A stretch of 64,000 bases of DNA from Rhizobium sp. NLR16a (GTDB lineage: Bacteria; Pseudomonadota; Alphaproteobacteria; Rhizobiales; Rhizobiaceae): positions 1,265,501-1,329,500 of the forward strand of contig NZ_CP072865.1 of assembly GCF_017948245.1 (NCBI RefSeq). The letters are read 5' to 3'. The notes under the pieces are model-generated. The model was not told the DNA's origin and made no database searches. It was given only the letters and a program-made list of their open reading frames with translations. The position numbers and the translations under genes were made by a program. Below are positions 16,769 through 25,406 of this stretch, in pieces. Every line of letters begins with the position of its first letter. The first letter of the stretch is position 1.

Positions 16769-17146
16769 ATGAAAATGAGAATACTTGCGAGCGCGGCTCT
16801 GCTGGCGCTGACCGGCTGCCAAACCGCTCTGCCTCAATCCGTTGCGGACTCGCAGCGTCCACCCTCCAGTGCCGTTCGACACGAGAATGTTGACGCTCTC
16901 CGCGGCGTCATAGAACCGGGAAACTTTCTGCGGGCTGAGATTTCCAGCGTCGTTCCGCTAAAACCTCAAGAGCAGACCTACGCCTACTGTACGCGGACCA
17001 CGGAGCGTAGCAATCCAGACTGGTCTTACATCGGGTTTACTTTAAAACATAACATGATCGTGGGCGTGAAAAAAAACGAACTTCGTTGCCACGATAGGCG
17101 GCTGCGGTACTATGATTTTCCGGAACTGCGGAAAATGAAGTACTGA
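16769..17146 (+). CDS. Small lipoprotein, second of a tandem pair
   Basis: 125 residues, lipobox LTGC. It shares with its upstream neighbour the stretches PQSVADSQRPPSSAVR, AEISSVVPLKPQEQTYAYC, ELRCHDRRLRYYDFPEL and the KMK end, but the middle differs. Cysteines at equivalent positions (YAYC, RC) could form a disulfide. The gap of 76 bases between the pair suggests one transcript. Function unknown. Confidence 0.78.
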   Translation: MKMRILASAALLALTGCQTALPQSVADSQRPPSSAVRHENVDALRGVIEPGNFLRAEISSVVPLKPQEQTYAYCTRTTERSNPDWSYIGFTLKHNMIVGVKKNELRCHDRRLRYYDFPELRKMKY

Positions 17147-17480
17147 GGAGGAGCCGGGGCATCTGCCAGCCTCGCCGGTCCCTTCCGGAATCCTCGGAAC
17201 CAGAGATCCCTTACGCCAGCGCCCATCGAGGAAGGTCGTCGAACGTGTCGAACCCATCGAATGGTCGAGGGGCGGGTAGGAGATGAGCTCCAGGCGCGAG
17301 CCGCACGCTAACGGCCGTGCGGCGGCGGCCGTCCCTTTTCAACGCACAGGGCGCGCGGCAGCCCATCGTGCGGCAACTGAATGCATGCCTGACAAATAAA
17401 AGTTCTGTGGTTGAAGGGGGTGTCCCCTCCCGCGATGCGCGCAGCAATGTTACAGCTGATGCGGGAATTGGGGATTCTTC
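17147..17480. other. Intergenic region, no gene seen
   Basis: 334 bases. Contains an 8-bp hairpin GCCGCACG/CGTGCGGC (17300-17323) that may end transcription of the lipoprotein pair. Otherwise no feature identified. Confidence 0.45.
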
Positions 17481-17822
17481 ATGAGAAAAATTTTCATTGC
17501 ATTCGCGGCTGCCGCGGCGCTGGCCGGCTGCGCCAAGCGTCCTGACGCCATCGTTCAGGTCGATATTCCGATGGCGGCCTATACGAACCTCAGTTGCGGG
17601 GCGCTCGCCGCGGAATTGAGGAAAGAGAAGGCGAAGCTCGACGACCTGTCGAAGCAGCAGATCAGCGCGGCGAATGGCGATGCTTTCGGTGTCTTCCTCG
17701 TCGGCGTTCCGATCGGCAGTGTCGCTGGCGGAGACAAGGAAGGCGAAATTGCAGCATCCAAAGGCAAGGTCTCGGCTATACAGTCCGCCGGCATGAGCAA
17801 GGGCTGCAAGCTGCCCGGCTGA
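17481..17822 (+). CDS. Lipoprotein with glycine-zipper-like segment
   Basis: 113 residues. The signal ends in the lipobox LAGC (Cys17). The mature protein has a helical part (LSCGALAAELRKEKAKLDDLSKQQ), a small hydrophobic Gly-rich segment (AFGVFLVGVPIGSVAGGDKEGE) and a C-terminal Cys. Two Cys in the mature part may pair. Similar small lipoproteins are common in rhizobia without known function. GGGGA at good spacing supports the start. Confidence 0.75.
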   Translation: MRKIFIAFAAAAALAGCAKRPDAIVQVDIPMAAYTNLSCGALAAELRKEKAKLDDLSKQQISAANGDAFGVFLVGVPIGSVAGGDKEGEIAASKGKVSAIQSAGMSKGCKLPG

Positions 17823-17971
17823 TAGTGGTTCGTCAGGACCACTAAGAAGGCAGGCACCGGTTTACGGTCGGTGATACTTGGAAGCGGACTGCGCATCCCG
17901 CAATGCGCTCAGCGGATAGGCCGTGCCACGAAGGCAACACCTAACCCGCGAGGGCCATCCTCACACCTTGC

Positions 17972-18208
17972 TCAAGCGAAGACGGCCTCCCTGGAAGCAT
18001 CTGCTGTCGACGCCCTGCAGTACCATACGAGCGCGACAGCCGATCCAATGGGAACTAATAGTCCAAGAAGCTGCCACCACCCGCTTCGGTTGATGTGTCG
18101 TGAAGGCGTCGGGCGGCCATGGCGATCGACGGAAGAAACTTGACCGGCGACGAGATCCGGCTGCAGCTCCCATGTTGGCGGCGGGATGATGCTTTGAGAA
18201 GACCGCAA
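17972..18208 (-). pseudogene. DUF805-like fragment
   Basis: The frame ends NRSGWWQLLGLLVPIGSAVA followed by LVWYCR, which looks like the last transmembrane helix of DUF805 membrane proteins. The preceding ~40 residues do not look like the usual helices. The only start is TTG, without a clear ribosome site. Most likely a remnant of a DUF805 gene; a very short genuine protein cannot be excluded. Confidence 0.4.
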
Positions 18209-18218
18209 TCGCCGTCGC

Positions 18219-18989
18219 TCAACGCTTGACCAGAACGCGTGCCTGCACGGGCTGCTCGATGCCCTTCAGCGCCAGCATGCGCGTTTCGGCGTCTGCCGCG
18301 AATTCGGGAGCCTTCGCGGCCGTTTCGGCCGAGATCAGGATCTCGCCGGCTGCCGCTTGGGATTCGAGCCTTGCGGCCTGGTTGACAACGCCGCCGATCG
18401 CAGTGAAATCGCTGCGGAAGCTCGAGAATTCGCCGATCTGGACCTCGCCGGAATGGATGCCGACGCCGACGCCCAAGGTGCGGCCGGACAGGGCGTTGAG
18501 TGCCAGCCCGCTCAACGCCGCGGCGCAGTTGCGCTGGATCTCCTGGGCGGCGCTGATCGCGGCGCTGGCGTGATCCTTGCGGATAATCGGGAAATTGAAG
18601 ATCGCCATCAGGCCGTCGCCCATTTGCTTGTTGACGATGCCGTCATGCGCCCAGATCGCCTGGGCGCAGCGATCCTGGAACAGGCTGACGATTTCGCTCA
18701 AGCGCACTGCCTCTATACGCTCGGAAAGATCGGTAAAGCCCCTGATATCGGCAAACAGGATGGTGGCGTCGACGGTGATCTGGCGCTGCTTCTTCACATA
18801 TTGGAAGGAGCGCTCGCAAATCGTGCAGATATCGGGATTCATCTTGCTGCGGGTAATGCCGAAGGCGCGAAAGGGAAGCGCGAGCGGGCCGCCGATCGGG
18901 ATCGGCATATGCATCTGATCCCAGCAGCCCCGGCAGAGCCTGGCGCTGCCATGCCGTGCCTGCTCCGTGAAGGTGGTTTCTGTCGTCAT
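18219..18989 (-). CDS. Adenylate/guanylate cyclase domain protein with N-terminal Cys motifs
   Basis: 256 residues. A ~60-residue N-terminal part has CRGCW and CTICERSF, a possible zinc-binding pair of CxxC motifs. A class III cyclase domain follows: ILFADIRGFTDLSER (first metal Asp), NKQMGDGLMAIFNFP (second metal Asp), GIHSGEVQIGEF and GGVVNQAARLESQA. It probably makes cAMP. No membrane segment, so cytoplasmic. The CxxC module may sense redox or metal state; this is inference. No same-strand neighbour within 300 bases. Confidence 0.85.
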   Translation of the reverse strand: MTTETTFTEQARHGSARLCRGCWDQMHMPIPIGGPLALPFRAFGITRSKMNPDICTICERSFQYVKKQRQITVDATILFADIRGFTDLSERIEAVRLSEIVSLFQDRCAQAIWAHDGIVNKQMGDGLMAIFNFPIIRKDHASAAISAAQEIQRNCAAALSGLALNALSGRTLGVGVGIHSGEVQIGEFSSFRSDFTAIGGVVNQAARLESQAAAGEILISAETAAKAPEFAADAETRMLALKGIEQPVQARVLVKR

Positions 18990-19250
18990 GTCACGTGATC
19001 CAATGGCCTTGGTGAAGCTTCCGTCAACATGTGGGTTTTGGCAACTGTTGTGTTGGTTGAGGAGGTATCGTCGGCCGCGGGCGGAGCCATTGCGTTGGCC
19101 TACGGACCAACTGCGTTGGCCGTGGGATAACAGACACAGTTGTTACTCCCACTGTTCGATGCCCGATGCGAAACTATCTGCGACCAATCGCGATGCACCG
19201 GCTCTCGGACAGGAGGCGCGGGAACTCGCCCCAAAGAGGAGATTGAAGCG

Positions 19251-20039
19251 ATGACTGCAACAGTTCAGAATGGAAAGGGCGGACAGGCCATGCGGAGGCC
19301 GCCCGTCGTGTCGCAGGAGGACTGGGAGGCGGCTCACAGGCTGCTTCTCGTGAAGGAAAAGGCGCATACGCGTGCCCGTGACGCGCTTGCCGCCGAGCGG
19401 CGGCGCATGCCGTGGATGGCCGTCGAAAAGCAATATGCTTTCGAAGGACCGCGGGGCAGGATCAGCCTGCTTGACCTGTTCGAGGGCCGGCACCAGCTCA
19501 TCGTCTACCGCGCCTTTTACGAGCCCGGCGTCTTCGGCTGGCCCGAGCATGCCTGCCGCGGCTGCTCGATGGTGGCCGATCAGGTCGCCCATGTCGCTCA
19601 TCTCAACGCCCGCGACACGACGCTGGTCTTCGCCTCGCGCGCGCCGCAGGCCGACATAGAGCGCCTGAAGGAACGGATGGGCTGGACGGTGCCGTGGGTG
19701 ACGATCACCGACGACTTCGACAAGGATTTCGGCGTCGACGAGTGGCACGGCACCAATGTCTTCTACCGTGACGGCGAGCGCATCTTCCGCACCTATTTCG
19801 TCAACAATCGCGGCGACGAGCAGATGGGCGGCACCTGGAATTATCTCGACATCACGCCGCTCGGGCGCCAGGAAGTCTGGGAGGATTCGCCTGCGGGCTA
19901 TCCACAGACCCCGACCTACAAATGGTGGAACTGGCACGACAGTTACGTTGCCGACGCCGAGCCAGACAAGAAATGGGTTGAAGTGTCAGATGCCGGCGAG
20001 GCGGCGTTCAGGGAGGAAGCAGCAAAGGCGAAATCATAG
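19251..20039 (+). CDS. DUF899 thioredoxin-like family protein
   Basis: 262 residues. The DUF899 pattern is present: VSQEDWEAAHRLLLVKEK, ALAAERRRMPWM, then a thioredoxin-like region with FYEPGVFGWPEHACRGCSM. Further on are LVFASRAPQADIERLKERMGW and GTWNYLDITPLGRQE. The CxxC in ACRGCS sits where thioredoxin folds carry the redox pair. Function is unknown. The start at 19251 is set by GAGGAG nine bases upstream; the frame extends further but lacks a good start. Confidence 0.85.
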   Translation: MTATVQNGKGGQAMRRPPVVSQEDWEAAHRLLLVKEKAHTRARDALAAERRRMPWMAVEKQYAFEGPRGRISLLDLFEGRHQLIVYRAFYEPGVFGWPEHACRGCSMVADQVAHVAHLNARDTTLVFASRAPQADIERLKERMGWTVPWVTITDDFDKDFGVDEWHGTNVFYRDGERIFRTYFVNNRGDEQMGGTWNYLDITPLGRQEVWEDSPAGYPQTPTYKWWNWHDSYVADAEPDKKWVEVSDAGEAAFREEAAKAKS

Positions 20040-20165
20040 GCCGGAGCCTCGAAGGGCAAGGGCGGGTGGATGACACCGATGGAGGTCGTCCCAGGCCAAT
20101 TGGAAAACCCCAGTTGCCTTGCCGGGCACCGACCATGCATAGTGGGAGGTGACTTGGAGGGGCCG

Positions 20166-20534
20166 ATGACCAGATTGCATGCGCTTGTTCTAATGGTGCT
20201 TCTCGCGCCCGCCGCGGCGCATGCCGAACGCCGCTGCGGCTGGCTGGACAATCCCTCGATGGCCAAATGGTTGCTCATGGACGCCGGCGGCGGCTGGACC
20301 ATCATGGACAATGGCAGCGGCTACAAGGCGGCCGAGGGAATGGACAAGATCCCCGACCTGACGGCCGGCGAATTTGTCTACACCTATGCCGCGCATGGTT
20401 ATGCCTGCGCCTGCATGGATGTTGACACGGACGGTGAGGAGGGGATCACCCGTATTCACTCCGTGCGGCAATTGCCGCTCTCGCGATGCCGCAACGACGC
20501 CGCGATCCGCGGGTTCCTCGATAAGGATCAGTGA
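20166..20534 (+). CDS. Secreted DUF4087-like protein
   Basis: 122 residues. A signal peptide ([20 protein letters not shown]) is followed by [32 protein letters not shown] and [17 protein letters not shown], the pattern of DUF4087 periplasmic proteins. Four Cys in the mature part probably form disulfides. GGAGG lies at good spacing before the ATG. Function unknown. Confidence 0.75.
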   Translation: MTRLHALVLMVLLAPAAAHAERRCGWLDNPSMAKWLLMDAGGGWTIMDNGSGYKAAEGMDKIPDLTAGEFVYTYAAHGYACACMDVDTDGEEGITRIHSVRQLPLSRCRNDAAIRGFLDKDQ

Positions 20535-20665
20535 TCCCGGCTGCCGGTGCCGGCGTCGGACTTCCGAAAAACATAGGAAGCAAATGTTCGCTATTGTACC
20601 GGGGCGGATGCGGCAGAAACTTTGGCGTCTCCGCTTCGCTGGAGGTCGGCTCAGAGGAGAAGACG

Positions 20666-21226
20666 GTGCCGCCCTTTACGCAACCGCACCCGACTCCAGG
20701 CAATTTCCGGTTTCCCGGTGAACAGCGGCAGGGCGACCCGATGATGGGAAAGATCAATGCCGAGCTTGCCGACAAGGGTTTTCTCGTTACCAGCACCGAC
20801 GAACTCATCACCTGGGCGCGCACCGGCTCACTGATGTGGATGACCTTCGGTCTTGCCTGCGGCGCCATCGAGATGATGCAGATGTCCATGCCGCGCTACG
20901 ATATCGAGCGCTTCGGCGTCGCCCCGCGCGCAAGCCCAAGGCAGTCGGACCTGATGATCGTGGCAGGTACGCTGTGCAACAAGATGGCGCCGGCGCTGCG
21001 CAAGGTTTATGACCAGATGCCGGAACCGCGCTATGTCATCTCCATGGGCTCCTGCGCCAATGGCGGCGGCTATTACCATTATTCCTACTCCGTCGTGCGC
21101 GGCTGCGACCGGGTGGTGCCGGTCGACATCTATGTTCCCGGCTGCCCGCCGACGGCCGAAGCGTTGCTCTACGGCATCCTGCTCCTGCAGCGGAAGATCC
21201 GGCGCAACGGCAGCACCGAGCGGTAG
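20666..21226 (+). CDS. Stand-alone NuoB paralogue with altered cluster ligand
   Basis: 186 residues from GTG (AGAGGAGAAG just upstream); an ATG at 20741 would give a shorter form. Strongly NuoB-like: [68 protein letters not shown]. NuoB holds the N2 4Fe-4S cluster of complex I through a tandem Cys-Cys plus two later Cys. Here the tandem pair reads Cys65-Gly66, while Cys130 and Cys160 are kept and an extra Cys104 appears in GTLCNKM, where Thr is usual. No other nuo genes are nearby. It may have a non-respiratory role or a modified cluster. Confidence 0.88.
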   Translation: MPPFTQPHPTPGNFRFPGEQRQGDPMMGKINAELADKGFLVTSTDELITWARTGSLMWMTFGLACGAIEMMQMSMPRYDIERFGVAPRASPRQSDLMIVAGTLCNKMAPALRKVYDQMPEPRYVISMGSCANGGGYYHYSYSVVRGCDRVVPVDIYVPGCPPTAEALLYGILLLQRKIRRNGSTER

Positions 21227-21365
21227 CTCGCGATGGCCTTACGGGATTGCTTACCATTTTCCGCACGCCCATCCTTCGCTGCGGAAACTTTCGAGCGGGA
21301 GTTGCGTTAGGACGGTGACCGGGGATGTATCTACCGGCGAGCCTGCCATGGGAGGAGGATGATCC

Positions 21366-21743
21366 ATGAAAGTCATGATCGTTGAAGACGAGGGTTTTAT
21401 TGCCCTGGAACTCGAACGTATCGCGCAGGATGCCGGGCACCAGACGGTCGGGCCGGTTTCGACCATTGAGCAGGCTCTCGCTTATGCTCCGAAAAGCGAT
21501 CTCGCACTCGTCGATCTCAGTCTCGCCGACGGGGTCAGCGGCGCGCAGCTCGCACGCCGGCTGATCGACCGCTACGGCGTCGACGTTATCTTCGTGACCG
21601 GCAGTCCGGAAAGCGTCGGAAACGGCATTGAGGGCGCGCTCGATGTGATCGCCAAACCTTTCACCGACGAGAGGATCACCGGCGCACTGGCGAGGGCGCA
21701 GGCGTTGCGCAGAGACTACGAAGGCAGAAACGCTGTTTTCTGA
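21366..21743 (+). CDS. Single-domain response regulator
   Basis: 125 residues, only a receiver domain. The acidic pair is Glu7-Asp8 in IVEDEG, the phospho-acceptor Asp50 in LALVDLSLADG, Thr78 in IFVTGSP and Lys97 in IAKPF. No output domain, so it probably acts in a phosphorelay or as a phosphate sink. GGAGGAGG lies 8 bases before the ATG. No kinase gene adjoins. Similar stand-alone receivers in rhizobia partner with HWE-type kinases; one such kinase is at 38354, but a link is speculative. Confidence 0.9.
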   Translation: MKVMIVEDEGFIALELERIAQDAGHQTVGPVSTIEQALAYAPKSDLALVDLSLADGVSGAQLARRLIDRYGVDVIFVTGSPESVGNGIEGALDVIAKPFTDERITGALARAQALRRDYEGRNAVF

Positions 21744-21791
21744 GTGAGCAAAGTTGTATTCTTCCGTTACCATTATCACCGGGAGGCCAGG

Positions 21792-22046
21792 ATGAAGCAC
21801 GCGCTCTTTGTCGTTTTCTTCGCCCTTACCGCGTGCGCCAGCACCGCCGGCGGACCGCAGCCTCTTCCGGATAGTCTCACCTATGGCGGAAAACTAGTGC
21901 GTTCACCTTATCGTCCGGGAACGGTGGTCCAGCACACTTTTCTCGGCGCCTTCGGCTACCGCGTCTTCGAGACCTATGTCGTTCAGCCGGACGGAACGCT
22001 CAAGCTGACCTCGCAGACGACCGGGCCGGATTTCCTCTGGCGGTAA
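21792..22046 (+). CDS. Small lipoprotein (84 aa)
   Basis: A short signal (MKHALFVVFFALTAC) with lipobox LTAC at Cys15. The mature ~70 residues have beta-rich sequence: GGKLVRSPYRPGTVVQHTF, FETYVVQPDGTLKL. GGAGG upstream of the ATG. It lies 48 bases after the response regulator, so possibly co-transcribed. No known domain. Confidence 0.72.
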   Translation: MKHALFVVFFALTACASTAGGPQPLPDSLTYGGKLVRSPYRPGTVVQHTFLGAFGYRVFETYVVQPDGTLKLTSQTTGPDFLWR

Positions 22047-22076
22047 AACAGGCAGCATTTTCACCGAGGCCAGGGC

Positions 22077-23000
22077 TTATTGCGATATGATCGCCGGCGC
22101 ATTCAATGCGCCATAGCCGACGTTGAGCCGATCGATTGCCAATTGGACGAATGCCTTGACCAGCGGCGACAGGTGCTGACTGCTGGGATAGACGACATGC
22201 AGGCCGCCGGCTGGGGTCGTGTAGCCGTCGAGGACGCGTTGCAAACGGCCGTCGGCAATACAGGCTGCGGCGGCGCCGTGCGGCAGTTGCGCGATGCCGT
22301 AGCCGGCGATCGCGGCGGCCATGACCGCCTGCATCTCGTTGGCGGCGAAGCGTCCCGATACCGCTACGGTTTCCCGAATGTTCGCGCCCTCCAGCACCCA
22401 GTGCGCATTGGCCGCCGACGGACCGGCGATGACGCAATCGTGGCTGGCGAGGTCCGCCGGCCGATCCGGTGCGCCGCAGCGCGCGAGATAGTCGGGGCTG
22501 GCACAGAGAATCCGGTAGGTCGAGCCGAGCTTGCGGGCGATCAGCGTCGAATCCTCCATAATGCCGGTGCGGAAGGCGAGGTCGATGCCGTTCTCGATGA
22601 GGTTGAGCCGGTCGTCGGACAGGTGCAACTCCACCCTGGTTTTCGGGTAAGTCGCCAGGAAATCGAACATGGTGGCGGAGAGGAAATGACCGCTGAAGCC
22701 GACGGACGCGGAGATCCGGATCGTGCCGGCGGGCTCGGTCCGCGCCTCGGCCAGCCGAAGGTTCGCCTGCTCGAGGGTGCGAAGCGCCTCACTGCTCTCC
22801 TCGTAATAGAGGCGTCCCGCATCCGTCAGCCTGAGGCTGCGGGTGGTCCGCTGCAGGAGCCGTACACCGAACTCGCGCTCGAGCGCGGCGATACGACGGC
22901 TGACCGTCGTCTTTGGCATGGCAAGCAGGCGGGCGGCGGCGGTGAAGCTGCCGGCCTCGACCACGCGGGCGAAGACGACGATATCGTTGAGATCGAGCAT
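22077..23000 (-). CDS. LysR-family transcriptional regulator (divergent from an NmrA-type reductase)
   Basis: 307 residues. The N-terminal winged helix begins MLDLNDIVVFARVVEAGSFT and continues LLAMPKTTVSRRIAALERE. The effector domain includes GTIRISASVGF and FRTGIMEDSTLIARKL; this pattern is typical of the DsdC/CrgA-like LysR group. The start at 23000 is the conventional one; the frame is open further upstream but runs into the divergent gene. The 100-base gap to the oxidoreductase at 23101 suggests that it controls that gene. Confidence 0.9.
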   Translation of the reverse strand: MLDLNDIVVFARVVEAGSFTAAARLLAMPKTTVSRRIAALEREFGVRLLQRTTRSLRLTDAGRLYYEESSEALRTLEQANLRLAEARTEPAGTIRISASVGFSGHFLSATMFDFLATYPKTRVELHLSDDRLNLIENGIDLAFRTGIMEDSTLIARKLGSTYRILCASPDYLARCGAPDRPADLASHDCVIAGPSAANAHWVLEGANIRETVAVSGRFAANEMQAVMAAAIAGYGIAQLPHGAAAACIADGRLQRVLDGYTTPAGGLHVVYPSSQHLSPLVKAFVQLAIDRLNVGYGALNAPAIISQ

Positions 23001-23100
23001 TGTATTCACCAGTGGCACGATGTTTCTCATTCTTAGGCTATTATGGTTCAATGCGGCAAGCCTTACCTCTGGCTCATCGCCAACCACAAGGAGCAGAGAC

Positions 23101-23982
23101 ATGAGCAAGGAAAGAAGTGTACTGGTAACGGGCGCGACCGGACAGCAGGGCGGCGCGGTCGCACGCGCATTGCTGGCGCGGGGCCACCGCGTCAGGGCGA
23201 TCTGCCGGAATCCGGAGAGCGACAGCGCCAGCCGCCTGGCCGCGGCGGGAGTCGAAGTCGTCGCCGGTGATCTCGACGATGCCGGGTCGGTGACGCAGGC
23301 TGCGAGCGGCGTGGATACGATGTTCCTGATGGGCAATAGCTACGAGGCGGGGACGGATGCGGAAACCCGCCAGGGCATCACCGCCGCGAATGCGGCGAAG
23401 GCTGCCGGTATCGGGCACTTGATTTATTCCTCCGTCGCTGACGCCGATAGAAAGACCGGCATTCCGCATTTCGACAGCAAGTTTCTGGTCGAGCAGCATA
23501 TTGCCGGGCTCGGCGTTCCCTACACGATCAGCGCGCCCGTCGCCTTCATGGAAAACACCGTGGCGCCCTGGGCTCTCGACGGGCTGCGCCAGGGCGTCTA
23601 CGCCGCGGCCCTGCCGTCCGGGCGCGTGCTGCAGCAGATCTGCCTTGCCGATATCGGCGCCTTCGTCGCGGCCTTGGCCGAACGGCGCGAACGGGTGTTC
23701 GGCAGGCGTTTCGACATCGCCGGCGACGAATTGTCCGGCGAGGAGCAGGTGAAGATCCTATCGGAAGTGCTCGGCCGCCCGATCGGCTATCAGGAATTGC
23801 CGATTGCCGCGATGCGGCAGCAGAGCGAGGATGCGGCGCGGATGTACGAATGGTTCGATCGCACCGGCTACGACGCCGACATCGCCTTCCTTCGCCGCGA
23901 TTTTCCTGATGTCGGCTGGCACCGTTATGCCGATTGGGCACGCGGGTTTGATTGGAGCGTTCTGGATAAAGCTGGCGGCTGA
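23101..23982 (+). CDS. NmrA-like NAD(P)-binding oxidoreductase
   Basis: 293 residues, an atypical short-chain dehydrogenase. Rossmann motif VLVTGATGQQGGAVARALL, Arg for NADP phosphate in RAICRNPES, and YSSVADADRKTGIPHFDSKF. The classical YxxxK pair is not in its normal position, as in NmrA/NAD(P)H-azoreductase-like proteins, which can be redox sensors or quinone reductases. Divergent from a LysR gene that is its likely regulator. AAGGAGCAGAG upstream supports the ATG. Confidence 0.88.
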   Translation: MSKERSVLVTGATGQQGGAVARALLARGHRVRAICRNPESDSASRLAAAGVEVVAGDLDDAGSVTQAASGVDTMFLMGNSYEAGTDAETRQGITAANAAKAAGIGHLIYSSVADADRKTGIPHFDSKFLVEQHIAGLGVPYTISAPVAFMENTVAPWALDGLRQGVYAAALPSGRVLQQICLADIGAFVAALAERRERVFGRRFDIAGDELSGEEQVKILSEVLGRPIGYQELPIAAMRQQSEDAARMYEWFDRTGYDADIAFLRRDFPDVGWHRYADWARGFDWSVLDKAGG

Positions 23983-24133
23983 CGCGCTCCACGGCGGTTG
24001 ACGGGTGGCAGATCCTCGGCGCAGGGCCGAGGATGCGGGAGAAGGAGGTCCGGCGGACCGACAGCGATTATCCGCTTGCGGCCGCCGATGGCGCGTTCAT
24101 AATCAGCCATCGTCCTTGGGGGAGGAGGCTTTC

Positions 24134-24934
24134 ATGCCGTCGAGTTTTCATGTCGAAAGTGCGGATGGGTACGAGCGGCTGATGGGCCGCTGGAGCCGGA
24201 AGCTGGCGCCGATGCTCATCGATTTTGCCGGGCTGGCGGATGGCGATCGCGTGCTCGACGTCGGCTGCGGCACCGGCAGCCTGGCGTTTACGCTTGCGCA
24301 AACGCCAGGCCTGCGGGAGATCGCCGCCATCGATTATTCTCCTGTCTTCGTCGAGGCGGCGAAACGGGCCAATACCGATCCACGCATATCGATCCAACAG
24401 GCGGATGCCTGCTCCTTGCCTTTCGAGGACGGCTGTTTCGACAGGGCGATGTCGCTGCTGATGCTGCATTTCGTGCCGGAGGCCGGCAAGGCGGTGGCCG
24501 AGATGGCCCGCGTCGTCCGCCCCGGCGGCGTGGTCGCCGCCGCCGTCTGGGACCATTACGGCGGTATGTCGAATATGCGAATGCTGTGGGATACGGCCGT
24601 CATGCTCGACGAGGACGCGCTGCCGCTGCGCCGCCGATATTGTTTCCAGCCGATGATGCGGCCGGGGGAAATGAAACAGACCTTCATCGCGCAAGGCCTT
24701 TCCGATGTCGAAGAAACCTCGCTCCTGGTGCGGATGGATTATCTTTCCTTCGACGATTATTGGCAGCCGATCGCGGCCGGCGAAGGGCCGCTCGGCAGGT
24801 ACGTTGCGGGGCTCGAGCCGGACAAGAAAAAGGCCGTCGACGCCGCCATTCGGGCCGCCTATGAGGCCGGCGAGCCGGATGGGCCGCGATCGTTTGCTTC
24901 GGTGGCGTGGGCGTGCCGGGGCAGGGTGGCTTGA
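24134..24934 (+). CDS. SAM-dependent methyltransferase
   Basis: 266 residues. Class I methyltransferase fold: motif I VLDVGCGTGSLAFTLA, motif II AAIDYSPVFVEAAKR, QQADACSLPFEDGCFDRAMS (motif III region), and ARVVRPGGVVAAAVWD. The UbiE/COQ5-like pattern suggests a small-molecule substrate, but none can be named. GGAGGAGG immediately upstream sets the start at 24134. Flanked downstream by 470 bases of repeat-rich non-coding DNA. Confidence 0.88.
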   Translation: MPSSFHVESADGYERLMGRWSRKLAPMLIDFAGLADGDRVLDVGCGTGSLAFTLAQTPGLREIAAIDYSPVFVEAAKRANTDPRISIQQADACSLPFEDGCFDRAMSLLMLHFVPEAGKAVAEMARVVRPGGVVAAAVWDHYGGMSNMRMLWDTAVMLDEDALPLRRRYCFQPMMRPGEMKQTFIAQGLSDVEETSLLVRMDYLSFDDYWQPIAAGEGPLGRYVAGLEPDKKKAVDAAIRAAYEAGEPDGPRSFASVAWACRGRVA

Positions 24935-25406
24935 GACGGTCGGGCGGATGCGTCTGTTACGATGAAGAGGCGCAAGGGCATGCGCCAGCGCTCAAGAGCC
25001 TCATCCGCAGGTGCCTCGAAGGACGAGGCGGGTGTTGCGGCGGCGAAAAGTTGCAAAAAGCAAGGTTGAGGCGCGTGCTTCGAGTTCCGCCCTCGGGCCG
25101 CACACCTCAGCACGAGGAAAGCTGGAGGATGCCGCCAAAGGCCCGAGAGAGCCTCATCGTGAGGGGCGTTGGCGGGAGCCGCGTTCGAAAGTGCTCGCTG
25201 AATGAAATGCCAGAGCCGTCGGCGGGTTGAAACTGAAGCCGCCTACGGCAGTACATCGGAGCATCCTTCATTTTCCGCGCATGAAACCTGAGCGTTTTCA
25301 GTAGATTACAAATCGTCCATGTCGTGATATCGCCGCATTTCCTACAGATTCCCGTCGCAATCGGCTGTCAGCCTGTCACCATCAAGTGATCAGGAGGTGA
25401 TCGGGC
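24935..25406. repeat. Repeat-rich intergenic region
   Basis: 472 bases without a gene. Two-arm dispersed repeats occur at about 24995-25030 (CCTCATCCGCAGGTGC, CCTCGAAGGACGAGG) and 25070-25120 (ACACCTCAGCACGAGG), with a further CCTCATCGTGAGGGG at about 25152. They belong to the unit family at 10033-10085. The DUF1800 promoter is presumably in the last 100 bases. Confidence 0.5.

Noticed and set aside
19061..19110. Near-repeat TTGCGTTGGCC...CTGCGTTGGCC as an operator
   Set aside because: Two imperfect copies only, no symmetry or promoter elements at useful distance; left as chance similarity.
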